A stretch of DNA of 34,428 bases. It comes from Croceivirga sp. (lineage in GTDB: Bacteria; Bacteroidota; Bacteroidia; Flavobacteriales; Flavobacteriaceae). Position 1 is the stretch's first letter, and each line of letters begins with the position of its first letter. Positions 27,520-34,428 of the stretch are shown one piece after another. The notes beneath the pieces are model-generated. The model had not been told where the DNA came from, searched no databases, and saw only the letters and a program-made list of their open reading frames with translations. The position numbers and the translations under genes are program-made. The stretch covers positions 1 to 34,428 of the forward strand of contig JANQSA010000083.1 in assembly GCA_028284285.1 (NCBI GenBank), given 5' to 3'.

Positions 27520-27967
27520 TATTAAATATTGATTCGGATATTTTTTCAAATTCCTCATCAGACATGGAATCCAACATGGATTCATAGCGGTCCTTATCCC
27601 AGATCTCTATCATGTTATGAGAAGCGTTCAACACCACCTCTTTTTCAATTCCCGCATGTTCCACCAAATTTTTAGGGATCTGCAAACGGCCTGTCTCCGA
27701 ATCAATTGGCACCTCCTTAAGCCCTGCGGTGAATTTTCGCAGCCAGAGCTGAAATTGTTTTCCCTGGTTGGGATGTGCCATAATTTTTTTCATAATGTCA
27801 TCGAACTTCACTTTGGGATGCAACTCCAGGCATTCCTGATAGGCCGAACGTTTAATCACAAAGTCATCCCCCATAAAAGGAATGAGTTTATTCTTAAGGG
27901 TAGTAGGTAATGAAATCCTTCCCTTGGCATCGGCTTTGCATTCGTGTTGTCCTACGATGGAAGTCAC
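27506..27967 (-). CDS. mraZ: Transcriptional regulator MraZ
   Basis: DNA-binding protein that usually heads and represses the dcw operon. 153 aa, with two AbrB/MazE-like swapped-hairpin repeats: KADAKGRISLP (11-21) and SETGRLQIPKNL (about 90-101). Known MraZ proteins form ring-shaped multimers and bind tandem repeats upstream of their own gene. Matching repeats occur here at 28028-28074. First gene of the cluster, starting about 31 nt from a TATATTTG promoter box. Confidence 0.96.
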   Translation of the reverse strand: MTSIVGQHECKADAKGRISLPTTLKNKLIPFMGDDFVIKRSAYQECLELHPKVKFDDIMKKIMAHPNQGKQFQLWLRKFTAGLKEVPIDSETGRLQIPKNLVEHAGIEKEVVLNASHNMIEIWDKDRYESMLDSMSDEEFEKISESIFNSGGE

Positions 27968-27997
27968 TTAAATAACGGTTAACTTCTTTTATTAACC

Positions 27998-28005
27998 CAA
28001 ATATA
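27998..28005 (-). promoter_or_regulatory. -7 box of the dcw operon promoter
   Basis: TATATTTG on the minus strand matches the Bacteroidota -7 consensus TAnnTTTG exactly. It lies 30 nt before the mraZ ATG, giving a short leader. No well-spaced -33 TTTG is obvious; the region where it should lie is next to the MraZ-type boxes. Confidence 0.65.
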
Positions 28006-28027
28006 TAGAAATTATTTCCCTAAAATT

Positions 28028-28074
28028 CCACAAATCCCCACTTTGTTGATAACTTATCCACTTTACGGCACTCT
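28028..28074 (-). promoter_or_regulatory. Predicted MraZ operator: 10-bp-phased AAAGTGG-like boxes
   Basis: On the minus strand, 7-base boxes occur in one 10-bp register: AGAGTGC (28068-28074), AAAGTGG (28058-28064), a skipped position, AAAGTGG (28038-28044) and TTTGTGG (28028-28034). Published MraZ sites in other bacteria are tandem GTGG-type repeats at about 10-bp spacing, so this array is the expected autoregulatory operator. It lies 23 nt upstream of the -7 box, where bound protein should block RNA polymerase. Confidence 0.65.
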
Positions 28075-28137
28075 GTTTTTCACCATTTTACCCTTTCCAC
28101 CACTTCGCTTTCCCCGGTTGTTGTGTTTTGAAATGCC

Positions 28138-28145
28138 TATATTTG
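28138..28145 (+). promoter_or_regulatory. -7 box of the alpha/beta hydrolase promoter
   Basis: TATATTTG on the plus strand is an exact TAnnTTTG match, with a TTG at 28118-28120 placed 17 nt upstream as -33 element. The gene starts 24 nt downstream. It is divergent from the dcw promoter in the same 202-nt intergenic region. Confidence 0.65.
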
Positions 28146-28169
28146 CCGCTCGATGCCGAACCAACTTAG

Positions 28170-28934
28170 ATGGAAGACGAAATCATAAAAGACGGGAAAT
28201 ACCGTTACATTGAAATTGGTGAAGGAAAGCCCATTATTATACTGCACGGGCTAATGGGAGGGCTAAGCAACTTTCAAGGTGTCACCCACTTTTTCCCACA
28301 AAAGGGGTATAAAGTCCTGGTACCCGAGCTTCCTATTTACGATATGCCCATGCTCAAAACCACGGTAAAGAACTTTGCCAAATTCCTGGAGGAGTTTATT
28401 GAGTACAAAGATTTGGAGGATGTCATTCTTCTGGGCAATTCGCTGGGCGGACATATTGGCTTGCTTCATACCAAAATGTATCCGGAAAAGGTAAAGGCTT
28501 TGGTGATCACAGGAAGTTCCGGTCTTTATGAAAGCGCTATGGGGGATGGCTATCCCAAACGGGGCGATTATGAGTTTATTAAAAAGAAAGCCCAGGATGT
28601 TTTTTACGATCCGAAAGTAGCCACCAAAGAGATTGTAGACGAAGTATTTGCCACGGTTAACGACCGAATGAAACTGGTGAAAACATTAGCCATTGCCAAA
28701 AGTGCTATCCGGCATAATATGTCCAAGGATTTACCCAATATGCAAACCCCCACCTGCATTATTTGGGGGAAGCAGGATAATGTTACCCCACCCAATGTAG
28801 CCAAGGAATTCCACGAGCTTCTACCGGACTCCGAATTGTTCTGGATAGACAAATGCGGACACGCCCCAATGATGGAACATCCGGAGGAATTCAATCAGGT
28901 TTTGGCCGCCTGGTTGGAAAAACGGGGATTCTGA
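28170..28934 (+). CDS. Alpha/beta hydrolase
   Basis: Cytoplasmic alpha/beta-fold hydrolase, 254 aa, no signal peptide. The oxyanion region HGLMGG (26-31) is followed by the nucleophile elbow GNSLGG with Ser91. Asp203 in WGKQDNVTPP and His231 in CGHAPMMEHP complete the catalytic triad. A helical cap lies at about 120-185. Substrate cannot be predicted. It is transcribed divergently from mraZ. From memory this gene and engB often neighbour the dcw cluster in Flavobacteriaceae, which hints at a conserved but unproven link to growth. Confidence 0.92.
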   Translation: MEDEIIKDGKYRYIEIGEGKPIIILHGLMGGLSNFQGVTHFFPQKGYKVLVPELPIYDMPMLKTTVKNFAKFLEEFIEYKDLEDVILLGNSLGGHIGLLHTKMYPEKVKALVITGSSGLYESAMGDGYPKRGDYEFIKKKAQDVFYDPKVATKEIVDEVFATVNDRMKLVKTLAIAKSAIRHNMSKDLPNMQTPTCIIWGKQDNVTPPNVAKEFHELLPDSELFWIDKCGHAPMMEHPEEFNQVLAAWLEKRGF

Positions 28935-28970
28935 GGTTGTTGCAGACATTAGATTGATATCATGAGATCT

Positions 28971-28978
28971 TAGTTTTG
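28971..28978 (+). promoter_or_regulatory. -7 box of the engB promoter
   Basis: TAGTTTTG matches the TAnnTTTG consensus exactly and lies 48 nt ahead of the engB start. A convincing -33 element at normal spacing is not visible. Confidence 0.5.
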
Positions 28979-29026
28979 TATATGGACTGCTCAATTCTAA
29001 TAGCTCAAATCTAACAGCGAGTAATC

Positions 29027-29638
29027 ATGAAAATCACCTCTGCCCAGTTTGTAATGAGCAATTCCGATGTGGCAAAATGCCCGAAGGAGACCTTACCGGA
29101 ATATGCTTTTATTGGTCGCTCCAACGTAGGGAAATCTTCATTGATCAATATGCTGGTGGACCGCAAAGGACTGGCAAAAACTTCGGGGAGACCCGGAAAG
29201 ACCCAGTTGATCAACCATTTTAAGATTAACGACAATTGGTTTTTGGTGGATCTTCCGGGCTATGGTTACGCGAAGGTCTCCAAGGCAGCCAAAAAGACCT
29301 TTCAGCAATACATTACCCAATACTTCTTACAGCGGAACCAATTGGTTTGTGGATTTGTCCTGGTGGATATCCGTCATGAACCTCAAAAAATAGACCTGGA
29401 ATTCATGGAATGGTTGGGCACTAATGGCATTCCTTTTGCCCTTATTTTTACAAAGGCCGATAAGCTCAAGCCCGCTGTTCTGGAATCCCAGGTAAATGCC
29501 TATCTGCAGGTATTGTTAGAGACCGCATGGGAAGAAGCCCCGCCCTATTTTGTAACCTCCTCTGCCAACCGTATGGGCAGAGAAACCGTTTTGGAGTACA
29601 TAGACAGCATCAACAAACAAGTAACTAAAACACCTTGA
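29027..29638 (+). CDS. engB: Ribosome biogenesis GTP-binding protein EngB/YsxC
   Basis: TRAFAC-class GTPase needed for large ribosomal subunit assembly, 203 aa. G motifs: G1 GRSNVGKSS (30-38), the switch I stretch SGRPGKTQLINHF, G3 DLPGYGYA (75-82), G4 FTKADK (141-146) and G5 SSAN near residue 187. All are intact and length is normal. It has its own likely promoter after the hydrolase gene. The next gene is convergent. Confidence 0.97.
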   Translation: MKITSAQFVMSNSDVAKCPKETLPEYAFIGRSNVGKSSLINMLVDRKGLAKTSGRPGKTQLINHFKINDNWFLVDLPGYGYAKVSKAAKKTFQQYITQYFLQRNQLVCGFVLVDIRHEPQKIDLEFMEWLGTNGIPFALIFTKADKLKPAVLESQVNAYLQVLLETAWEEAPPYFVTSSANRMGRETVLEYIDSINKQVTKTP

Positions 29639-29700
29639 GTGCTAGTTGCTTCGGCTTACTTACAGGAATCCTTCTTTTCTTTTTTGCTATAACATGGTGA

Positions 29701-29729
29701 TAAAAAAATAAAAGTGCTACCGCGCTTTT
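29701..29729 (-). terminator. Rho-independent terminator of the CxxC protein gene
   Basis: Hairpin AAAAGTGC (29710-29717) pairing with GCGCTTTT (29722-29729) around a TACC loop, including one G-T pair. On the minus strand it is followed by TATTTTTTTA. The stem begins at the stop codon of the minus-strand gene. It may also slow read-through from engB. Confidence 0.6.
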
Positions 29730-30105
29730 AATGCTCTTCTGTTCTTTCTTTTACCAGACGGATCAGGTCATGTACCGTTTTGGTTTGGTTCAGTTCTTCC
29801 GTTGCAACCAACACTTCCAGGCCATTTTCACCTTCGGTAAGAACAATGGGAAAGGTAAACTTATACCCAAACTTGCTTTTGTACTTTTTGGCAAACTCAT
29901 CTTTGTGCAAAAACACCATAACATTTTTGGTTTCCTCCCTGAACCTTTTCCATGTTTTGTTTTCGGAAACCACCCCAAACGTAAGCTCGCACAATTTACA
30001 GTCATACGTCTGCGGACGAAACACCTTGTGCATGCTATCTAAAAAGGCATTTCCCCTTCCGGAATTCGCGTTGTAGATAAAGAGGAGTTGTTGTGGGGTA
30101 TCCAT
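29728..30105 (-). CDS. Uncharacterised protein with CxxC motif
   Basis: A 125-aa soluble protein that I do not recognise as a named family. The ATG at 30105 (MDTPQQLLFIYNANSG) is preferred over the one at 30135, because the N-terminal beta strand LLFIYNANSGRGN looks like the natural beginning. Visible: a CKLC pair at about 37-40 in TYDCKLCELTFG, then W/F-rich KTWKRFREE, FLHKDEFAKKY and a strand FPIVLTEG. The order beta strand, CxxC, helix and later beta strand is loosely thioredoxin-like, but the CxxC is not at the usual place, so metal binding is an alternative. No signal peptide. Monocistronic, with its own terminator. Confidence 0.7.
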   Translation of the reverse strand: MDTPQQLLFIYNANSGRGNAFLDSMHKVFRPQTYDCKLCELTFGVVSENKTWKRFREETKNVMVFLHKDEFAKKYKSKFGYKFTFPIVLTEGENGLEVLVATEELNQTKTVHDLIRLVKERTEEH

Positions 30106-30193
30106 ACTTTTAATGAAGAAATACCCGTTGTGCATTTTGAGATTTTTGTAAGGATTTCTCCGATTTTTCCCATTCCCTGAAGGGATAATCAGA

Positions 30194-30242
30194 GAAATCT
30201 TCCTTCCCTCCTTTAGGATAAGAGGAAAAGAAGGAAGATTTC
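30194..30242. repeat. Inverted repeat in divergent intergenic region
   Basis: GAAATCTTCCTT (30194-30205) is the perfect reverse complement of AAGGAAGATTTC (30231-30242). A second pairing, CCTC with GAGG, lies inside (30207-30210 with 30222-30225). No T-tract follows on either strand, so it is not a standard terminator. It lies between the starts of the CxxC protein gene and the beta-lactamase-like gene, where it could be an operator or a dispersed palindromic element. Confidence 0.65.
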
Positions 30243-30357
30243 GAAATTATTATGTGTTTATTTATCAAAATGCACAATAGGTAAGAAATTGTTTTTTTGT
30301 AATGTAAAATTTTAAGTCCTAGCGTATCCTTAGGGCAACTAAAATACGTAACCTTCC

Positions 30358-31827
30358 ATGAAAAATATTCTATTATCTGCAAGCGTATTACTATTGCTAA
30401 TGGCTTGTACCACTAAAATAGAAACCTCCGCAGTAGATCCAAATAAATCATTCTCAGCTGAACTCCAGGAATTAAAAGACTACTTCCAAATTCCCGGGCT
30501 TGCCGTTTTGGTACAACAGGGAGATTCCGTTTTGTACGAGGACTACTTCGGGTATGCCGATGTGGAAAAGCAGATAAAAGTAGATTCCACCACGCAATTT
30601 CCTATCGCTTCAATCACCAAAGCATTTACCGGGGTAGCGCTATTCCAATTAATAGAACAGGGAAAGCTCTCCTTAGATGATCCTATGGATGAGTATTTGA
30701 GCGATCCGATTTTTGGGGATTCCATTTTAATCAAACATGTGCTGTCCCATACTTCGCAAGGTGAAGTGGGGAAACACTTTTACTATAGTTACCGCTTTGG
30801 AGCATTGACCCCGGTCATTGAAAAGGCCTCGGGACAATCCTTTGAAGCCTATCTTCAGGAGGGCATTTTTGATCCCTTAGGGTTGGAACAAACCTTTACA
30901 CTGACGGATTCTACTGTGGTTACCCCCACCATGGCCCGACCTTACTATTTAGATGATAGCATTGTCCTGGGTCAGATAGAATATGGCCTTTCCGCCTCGG
31001 CCGGTATGGTCTCCACAGTACAGGACATGGCCACCTTTAGCCGTGCCCTGGACAAGAATTTGCTCCTGAAGACATCCTCCAAAAAACGTATGGGCACCCC
31101 TTTTCAACCGGATCTCCCTTACGGTTATGGCATTTTCGCACAACACGTTGAGGACACTAACCTCCTCTGGGGGTATGGGCAATACGATTGCTATTCCAGT
31201 TTGTTGCTAAGGGTGCCTGAGAAGGAGTTAACCCTGATCCTTTTGGCCAATACCAATCTGATGAGCGATCCTGCCCGACTTATTAATGGAGATGCGCTGT
31301 CTTCCCTCTTCGCCCTAAGTTTTGTAAAGAATTATGTTTTGGAATTAGACACCTTGTCCCTGTTTGAACCAGAGGACCACTCCAAGGAACAGCCAAACGC
31401 TTCGGACTTTTATCGAAAAAAGTTGTTAGCCGAAGCCCTGTCTGCTTCTTTTATGGCCCGTTTTGACAATAGGGAATTGGAAAAAAGCAAGCGATTGCTC
31501 CAAAAGACCTTTGCCCTGTTCCCGGACTATTTGGCCTATGGCGACCTAAACCTGTTGCACACCCTTACGTTTATCAAGTCGGTACATTTTTATAAAGAAT
31601 TAGGGGAGTTTCCTGATTTTGATCCTCAGATTGAAGCCATCGCTGAAAAACTGCTGGAGCAAGATCCCAATAACCCCTATGCCCATGTGTATATGGGATC
31701 CTATCATGACCGCAAAGGGGATCCGAAAAAAGCACGGTGGCACTATGAAGCCCTGGCTAATGCCAGGAACTTTTCCCCCTTTTGGTACACTGCAGAGGCC
31801 AAAAGCTGGTTGGCGGAAAATGAATAG
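30358..31827 (+). CDS. Beta-lactamase-fold serine hydrolase lipoprotein with TPR-like tail
   Basis: A 489-aa exported lipoprotein (signal ending LLLMAC, Cys17). The N-terminal 340 residues form a class C beta-lactamase/D-Ala-D-Ala carboxypeptidase-type domain. Motif 1 is intact: SITK with Ser85 and Lys88. Motif 2, usually YxN, reads YSY (143-145), and motif 3, usually H/KxG, appears as WGYGQ, so true beta-lactamase activity is unlikely; esterase or peptidase activity, or loss of activity, is possible. Residues from about 360 to 489 are helical and include a TPR-like repeat (NPYAHVYMGSYHDRKGD). It runs divergently from the CxxC gene and is followed by a DUF5694 gene 120 nt downstream. Confidence 0.85.
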   Translation: MKNILLSASVLLLLMACTTKIETSAVDPNKSFSAELQELKDYFQIPGLAVLVQQGDSVLYEDYFGYADVEKQIKVDSTTQFPIASITKAFTGVALFQLIEQGKLSLDDPMDEYLSDPIFGDSILIKHVLSHTSQGEVGKHFYYSYRFGALTPVIEKASGQSFEAYLQEGIFDPLGLEQTFTLTDSTVVTPTMARPYYLDDSIVLGQIEYGLSASAGMVSTVQDMATFSRALDKNLLLKTSSKKRMGTPFQPDLPYGYGIFAQHVEDTNLLWGYGQYDCYSSLLLRVPEKELTLILLANTNLMSDPARLINGDALSSLFALSFVKNYVLELDTLSLFEPEDHSKEQPNASDFYRKKLLAEALSASFMARFDNRELEKSKRLLQKTFALFPDYLAYGDLNLLHTLTFIKSVHFYKELGEFPDFDPQIEAIAEKLLEQDPNNPYAHVYMGSYHDRKGDPKKARWHYEALANARNFSPFWYTAEAKSWLAENE

Positions 31828-31947
31828 TCGTTGTAGTGATTGGACTATAAACGATTAAAATTACGACGGTTTTGTGCCGGCTTTGAAGGTGTAGGGAGGT
31901 ATTTGCATGTATATGAACAAGTTGTGGCACATTAATTAAATCCTATT

Positions 31948-32853
31948 ATGATGAAAACAATAAAACAAAAGTCTACTTCGAAGTTCAAAACAATGGCAAT
32001 TATGGCTATCCTTTGTGTAGTCTTTTCGGGGTGCAGCCATAAAGAAGCAAGAAAGGAGGAGAATGCCAAAGTGCTACAGACGAAAAGCATTGAAATAAAA
32101 TATCCCACTGCTGAAGTGGCCATTCTTGGAACATTTCATTTTCAATCCAATGTAGATGCTTACAAACGGAAGTATCATGTAGATATTTCCGCTGAAAAAA
32201 CGCAGCAAGAGATTCAAGAACTATTGGATCATTTGAAGCGGTTCCAACCGACTAAGATAGCGCTTGAGGTTCCCGTTAAAAAACAGGAAAAACTAGACAG
32301 CCTCTATCAGGAGTATAGAAAAGGCAATTTTGAGCTTCCGGTTCCTGAAATGTATCAACTTGGTTTTAGACTCGCTAAGCAATTGGATCACCCTCATATT
32401 TACGGGGTGGATACACAAGCACCTCTTCACATGGAAAACCGGGTAGCAGACTGGGAACAATATGCCAAAGAAACGGGGGTATACGACAAGTGGCGTTATT
32501 TCGATTCCTATTTTACCGGGAAATATGCTAGTAGCGATTCGCTAAAAACCACCATGTCGCTACTGGACTACTACAGTTTTTTGAATTCGAAGGAAGTTGA
32601 AGATGTGAGCGGTCAGGATAAACTTAATGGTATGATCCAGCTTGGTGCGGGCGACTCCTACATTGGAGCCGATGGAATAACAAAAGACTACCGAAGAAAC
32701 CTAAGAATTTATGCAAACATGTTACATCTCATCGAAAGTGATGAAGATCGCTTTCTAATGATCTACGGATCCTCTCATAAAAGAATATTACGGCACTTTT
32801 TTGAAGACTCTCTGGAGTTCACCTATATGGATATCTCATCCTATTTAAAGTAG
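31948..32853 (+). CDS. DUF5694 family lipoprotein
   Basis: A 301-aa protein. The N-terminus has a basic region and a hydrophobic stretch ending VFSGC, a lipobox, so it should be a lipoprotein. The start could equally be the second ATG at 31951. Recognisable DUF5694 features: AILGTFHFQSN at the beginning of the mature domain and the C-terminal LMIYGSSHKRILRHFF. The GTFHF...GSSH pattern recalls the TraB/TIKI (EreA/ChaN-like) superfamily, whose members include metal-dependent hydrolases, but activity here is unproven. It is followed by a terminator-like hairpin. Confidence 0.82.
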   Translation: MMKTIKQKSTSKFKTMAIMAILCVVFSGCSHKEARKEENAKVLQTKSIEIKYPTAEVAILGTFHFQSNVDAYKRKYHVDISAEKTQQEIQELLDHLKRFQPTKIALEVPVKKQEKLDSLYQEYRKGNFELPVPEMYQLGFRLAKQLDHPHIYGVDTQAPLHMENRVADWEQYAKETGVYDKWRYFDSYFTGKYASSDSLKTTMSLLDYYSFLNSKEVEDVSGQDKLNGMIQLGAGDSYIGADGITKDYRRNLRIYANMLHLIESDEDRFLMIYGSSHKRILRHFFEDSLEFTYMDISSYLK

Positions 32854-32911
32854 CGAAAGACCTGCGCTGCGAAGTGCTCACCAGAGGTGTATCAGCCTAT
32901 GGCTGGCTGGC

Positions 32912-32945
32912 AAGTTTACCTGTCCTTGGTAGGTAAAACTTTTCA
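32912..32945 (+). terminator. Probable terminator after the DUF5694 gene
   Basis: AAGTTTACCT (32912-32921) pairs with AGGTAAAACTT (32931-32941) with one bulged base, followed by TTTC. The stem is AT-rich and the T-run short, so strength is uncertain. It lies about 60 nt after the stop. Confidence 0.45.
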
Positions 32946-33037
32946 CAGGGGGTTTTGTGCTGTTTTACGGTATTCCCATAGGTAAAAAGTATTGGGTTTG
33001 GTTATCTTAGGGGTATATGATCAATTATCATATATAC

Positions 33038-33050
33038 TTGTTGGCAACAA
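33038..33050. repeat. Left flanking palindrome TTGTTGGCAACAA
   Basis: A perfect 6-bp inverted repeat around a single central base. A near-identical palindrome lies at 34323-34335, just beyond the next gene, so the two bracket one AT-rich gene. Just upstream is another imperfect palindrome, TATATGAT with ATCATATATA (33014-33036). Confidence 0.7.
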
Positions 33051-33120
33051 TATAGCAAAGCTGTAACACTAACATACTAATGGAATCTTTAAGAAAGTTT
33101 TTAGCTTAAAAAATATTTGA

Positions 33121-34317
33121 ATGAAATATAAATTTATTGCGGTAGTAGTAATCGTCTTTTTAGTAAACCCAATGATAGGAAGTGCCTGTAGCATGTATAA
33201 AATAACAATGAACGGAAAGACTATTGTTGGAAATAATGAAGATTTTTTGAGTCCAAATAATCAGTTTTGGTTTGAATCTGCTGAAGACAAAAAATTTGGA
33301 GTTATGTATATGGGACAGTTAAATAATTTTGCCCAGGGCGCAATAAACGAAGTAGGTTTGGTCTTCGATGGCTTTTATGCACCGGAATTACCTGTAGAAA
33401 ATATAGCAGGAAAAGAAAAATTGCCCATTGGAAAAGCTATCAGGAATATCATGCAGACAATGTCCACAGTAGAGGAAGTTAAAGCATACTTGGAAACAAT
33501 TGATTTAAGTGCTCTTTCGAGCAGTATGGTAGTATTTGTTGACCAATCAGGAACGTATTTAATTGTTGAAGGTGACCTATTGATCATTGGTGAAGAATCG
33601 GAAAAATCATTTTCCAACTTTTATTATTCTCAAATACATTCTGTTGAAGAAGTTACTCTTCCATGGTTTCAGGCAGGACAAGAATTTCTTACTACTACAA
33701 AAGGAAAAGCCACTTTAGACTATTGTAGCAATGCCATGAAAAGTATGAAACAGAAAAGTTCAGATTTGTTTTCTACTCAATATTCTACCATATATGATCT
33801 TACTTCCCTGAAGATAAGAGTTTATTTATATCAAGATTTTACGGAATTCGTTGAATTAGATCTAATGAAAGAATTAAAAAAGGGCAATCATAAAACTATG
33901 ATGGTCGACTTATTTCCCAAAGAGTCCTTAGGAAGTAAGTTTTATTATAAATATAATGACATCAATAACCCGGTTTTATTTCTACAAGAACAAATAAATC
34001 CGGAGGCATATTCTGAAAAAGAGTTAATAAAAATGGAATTCAATGAAACTATCAACATACTTGGATATGAATGGTTAGAGCACAAAAAGAATCCGGAGGT
34101 GGCCATAAAGGTTTTTCAATATGGTATTGATCTAATGCCAAACGATTATGACCTTTATGATAGTTTGGGGGAAGCCTATCTCGAAAATAAGGATTGGAAC
34201 AATTCAATAAAAAACTACGCCAGGTCTTTAACGTTGAATCCCGAAAATGAAAATGCGATAGAAGCACTATTAAAATGCAAGGAGGGTAGAGATAAATTAA
34301 AAGTTGATAATCGTTAA
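33121..34317 (+). CDS. Ntn-type linear amide C-N hydrolase with C-terminal TPRs
   Basis: A 398-aa exported protein. After a signal peptide (1-22, ending IGSA) comes Cys23, the likely N-terminal nucleophile exposed by cleavage, as in choloylglycine hydrolase, penicillin V acylase and C45-family acyltransferases. Supporting segments are GKTIVGNNEDF (32-42, the family's G.NeDf-type motif) and GAINEVGLVFDG (73-84). Residues from about 300 onward carry two TPRs (PEVAIKVFQYGIDLMPND and NSIKNYARSLTLNPEN). The amide substrate is unknown. The gene is visibly more AT-rich than its neighbours (a sampled 60-nt line has 30% GC against 42% in engB) and is bracketed by matching palindromes, which suggests acquisition. 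Confidence 0.75.
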   Translation: MKYKFIAVVVIVFLVNPMIGSACSMYKITMNGKTIVGNNEDFLSPNNQFWFESAEDKKFGVMYMGQLNNFAQGAINEVGLVFDGFYAPELPVENIAGKEKLPIGKAIRNIMQTMSTVEEVKAYLETIDLSALSSSMVVFVDQSGTYLIVEGDLLIIGEESEKSFSNFYYSQIHSVEEVTLPWFQAGQEFLTTTKGKATLDYCSNAMKSMKQKSSDLFSTQYSTIYDLTSLKIRVYLYQDFTEFVELDLMKELKKGNHKTMMVDLFPKESLGSKFYYKYNDINNPVLFLQEQINPEAYSEKELIKMEFNETINILGYEWLEHKKNPEVAIKVFQYGIDLMPNDYDLYDSLGEAYLENKDWNNSIKNYARSLTLNPENENAIEALLKCKEGRDKLKVDNR

Positions 34318-34322
34318 AAATA

Positions 34323-34335
34323 CTGTTGCCAACAA
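34323..34335. repeat. Right flanking palindrome CTGTTGCCAACAA
   Basis: TGTTG-C-CAACA inverted repeat. It differs from the reverse complement of the left palindrome (33038-33050) only at its first base. It begins 6 nt after the amidohydrolase stop. The remaining bases to 34428 show no gene. Confidence 0.7.
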
Positions 34336-34428
34336 CGTGTCCTATGAAAAGCACTAAGGGAGTTCTCCGAAGATAGTGAATATGTTCTTTTTGGTTTAAA
34401 CCACCTTTTTCTTCATTAGTATAACTTG

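Noticed and set aside
30358-31827. True beta-lactamase (resistance gene)
   Set aside because: The YxN and KTG/HxG motifs are altered and a TPR-like tail is fused, so an antibiotic-resistance role is not supported.
33038-34335. Integron attC-site interpretation of the flanking palindromes
   Set aside because: The sequences do not fit the RYYYAAC/GTTRRRY core of attC sites, and no integrase is present; only a cassette-like unit in a general sense is proposed.

Overview
The window looks like a chromosomal piece of a member of the Bacteroidota, most likely a Flavobacteriaceae. Evidence: a canonical Bacteroidota division/cell-wall (dcw) cluster, a TonB-dependent receptor with a CarboxypepD_reg-like N-domain paired with a DUF4249 lipoprotein, TAnnTTTG-type -7 promoter boxes, and little use of strong Shine-Dalgarno sites. 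MurE carries the DNPR motif of the meso-diaminopimelate-adding enzyme, so a Gram-negative meso-DAP peptidoglycan is expected. Genus cannot be told from this sequence.

Region 1 (105-7272, plus strand) is one tightly coupled run: a HlyD-type lipoprotein adaptor, two separate ABC ATPases matching the two halves of YbhF, a DUF2141 secreted protein, two ABC-2 permeases, a membrane-anchored class III nucleotide cyclase, and an outer-membrane phospholipase A (OMPLA). Every junction from the first ATPase to the last permease is a 4-nt ATGA overlap, and the cyclase starts (GTG) directly after the last permease stop. This is the best candidate here for an undescribed functional unit: a YbhGFSR-like exporter linked to a cyclase and an envelope lipase.

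Region 2 (7382-11388, plus) holds a YceI-like protein, then a TonB receptor/DUF4249 pair. Region 3 (11389-11806) has no gene but carries a 105-bp tandem repeat beside a tRNA-Arg(TCG) gene.

Region 4 (11891-27967, minus strand) is yqeY, then the dcw cluster, transcribed in the order mraZ, rsmH, ftsL, ftsI, murE, mraY, murD, ftsW, murG, murC, ftsQ, ftsA, ftsZ. The genes abut or overlap except for a 180-nt hairpin-rich gap between rsmH and ftsL. The cluster ends at a strong hairpin terminator after ftsZ. Upstream of mraZ is a 10-bp-phased array of AAAGTGG-like boxes next to a TATATTTG promoter, fitting autoregulation by MraZ. murF, murB and ddl are not in the window.

Region 5 (28138-34428) is accessory: an alpha/beta hydrolase and the ribosome-assembly GTPase EngB (plus), an uncharacterised CxxC protein (minus), a beta-lactamase-fold lipoprotein with altered motifs and a TPR-like tail, a DUF5694 lipoprotein, and an AT-rich Ntn-type amidohydrolase with C-terminal TPRs bracketed by near-identical TTGTTGGCAACAA palindromes, which looks recently acquired.
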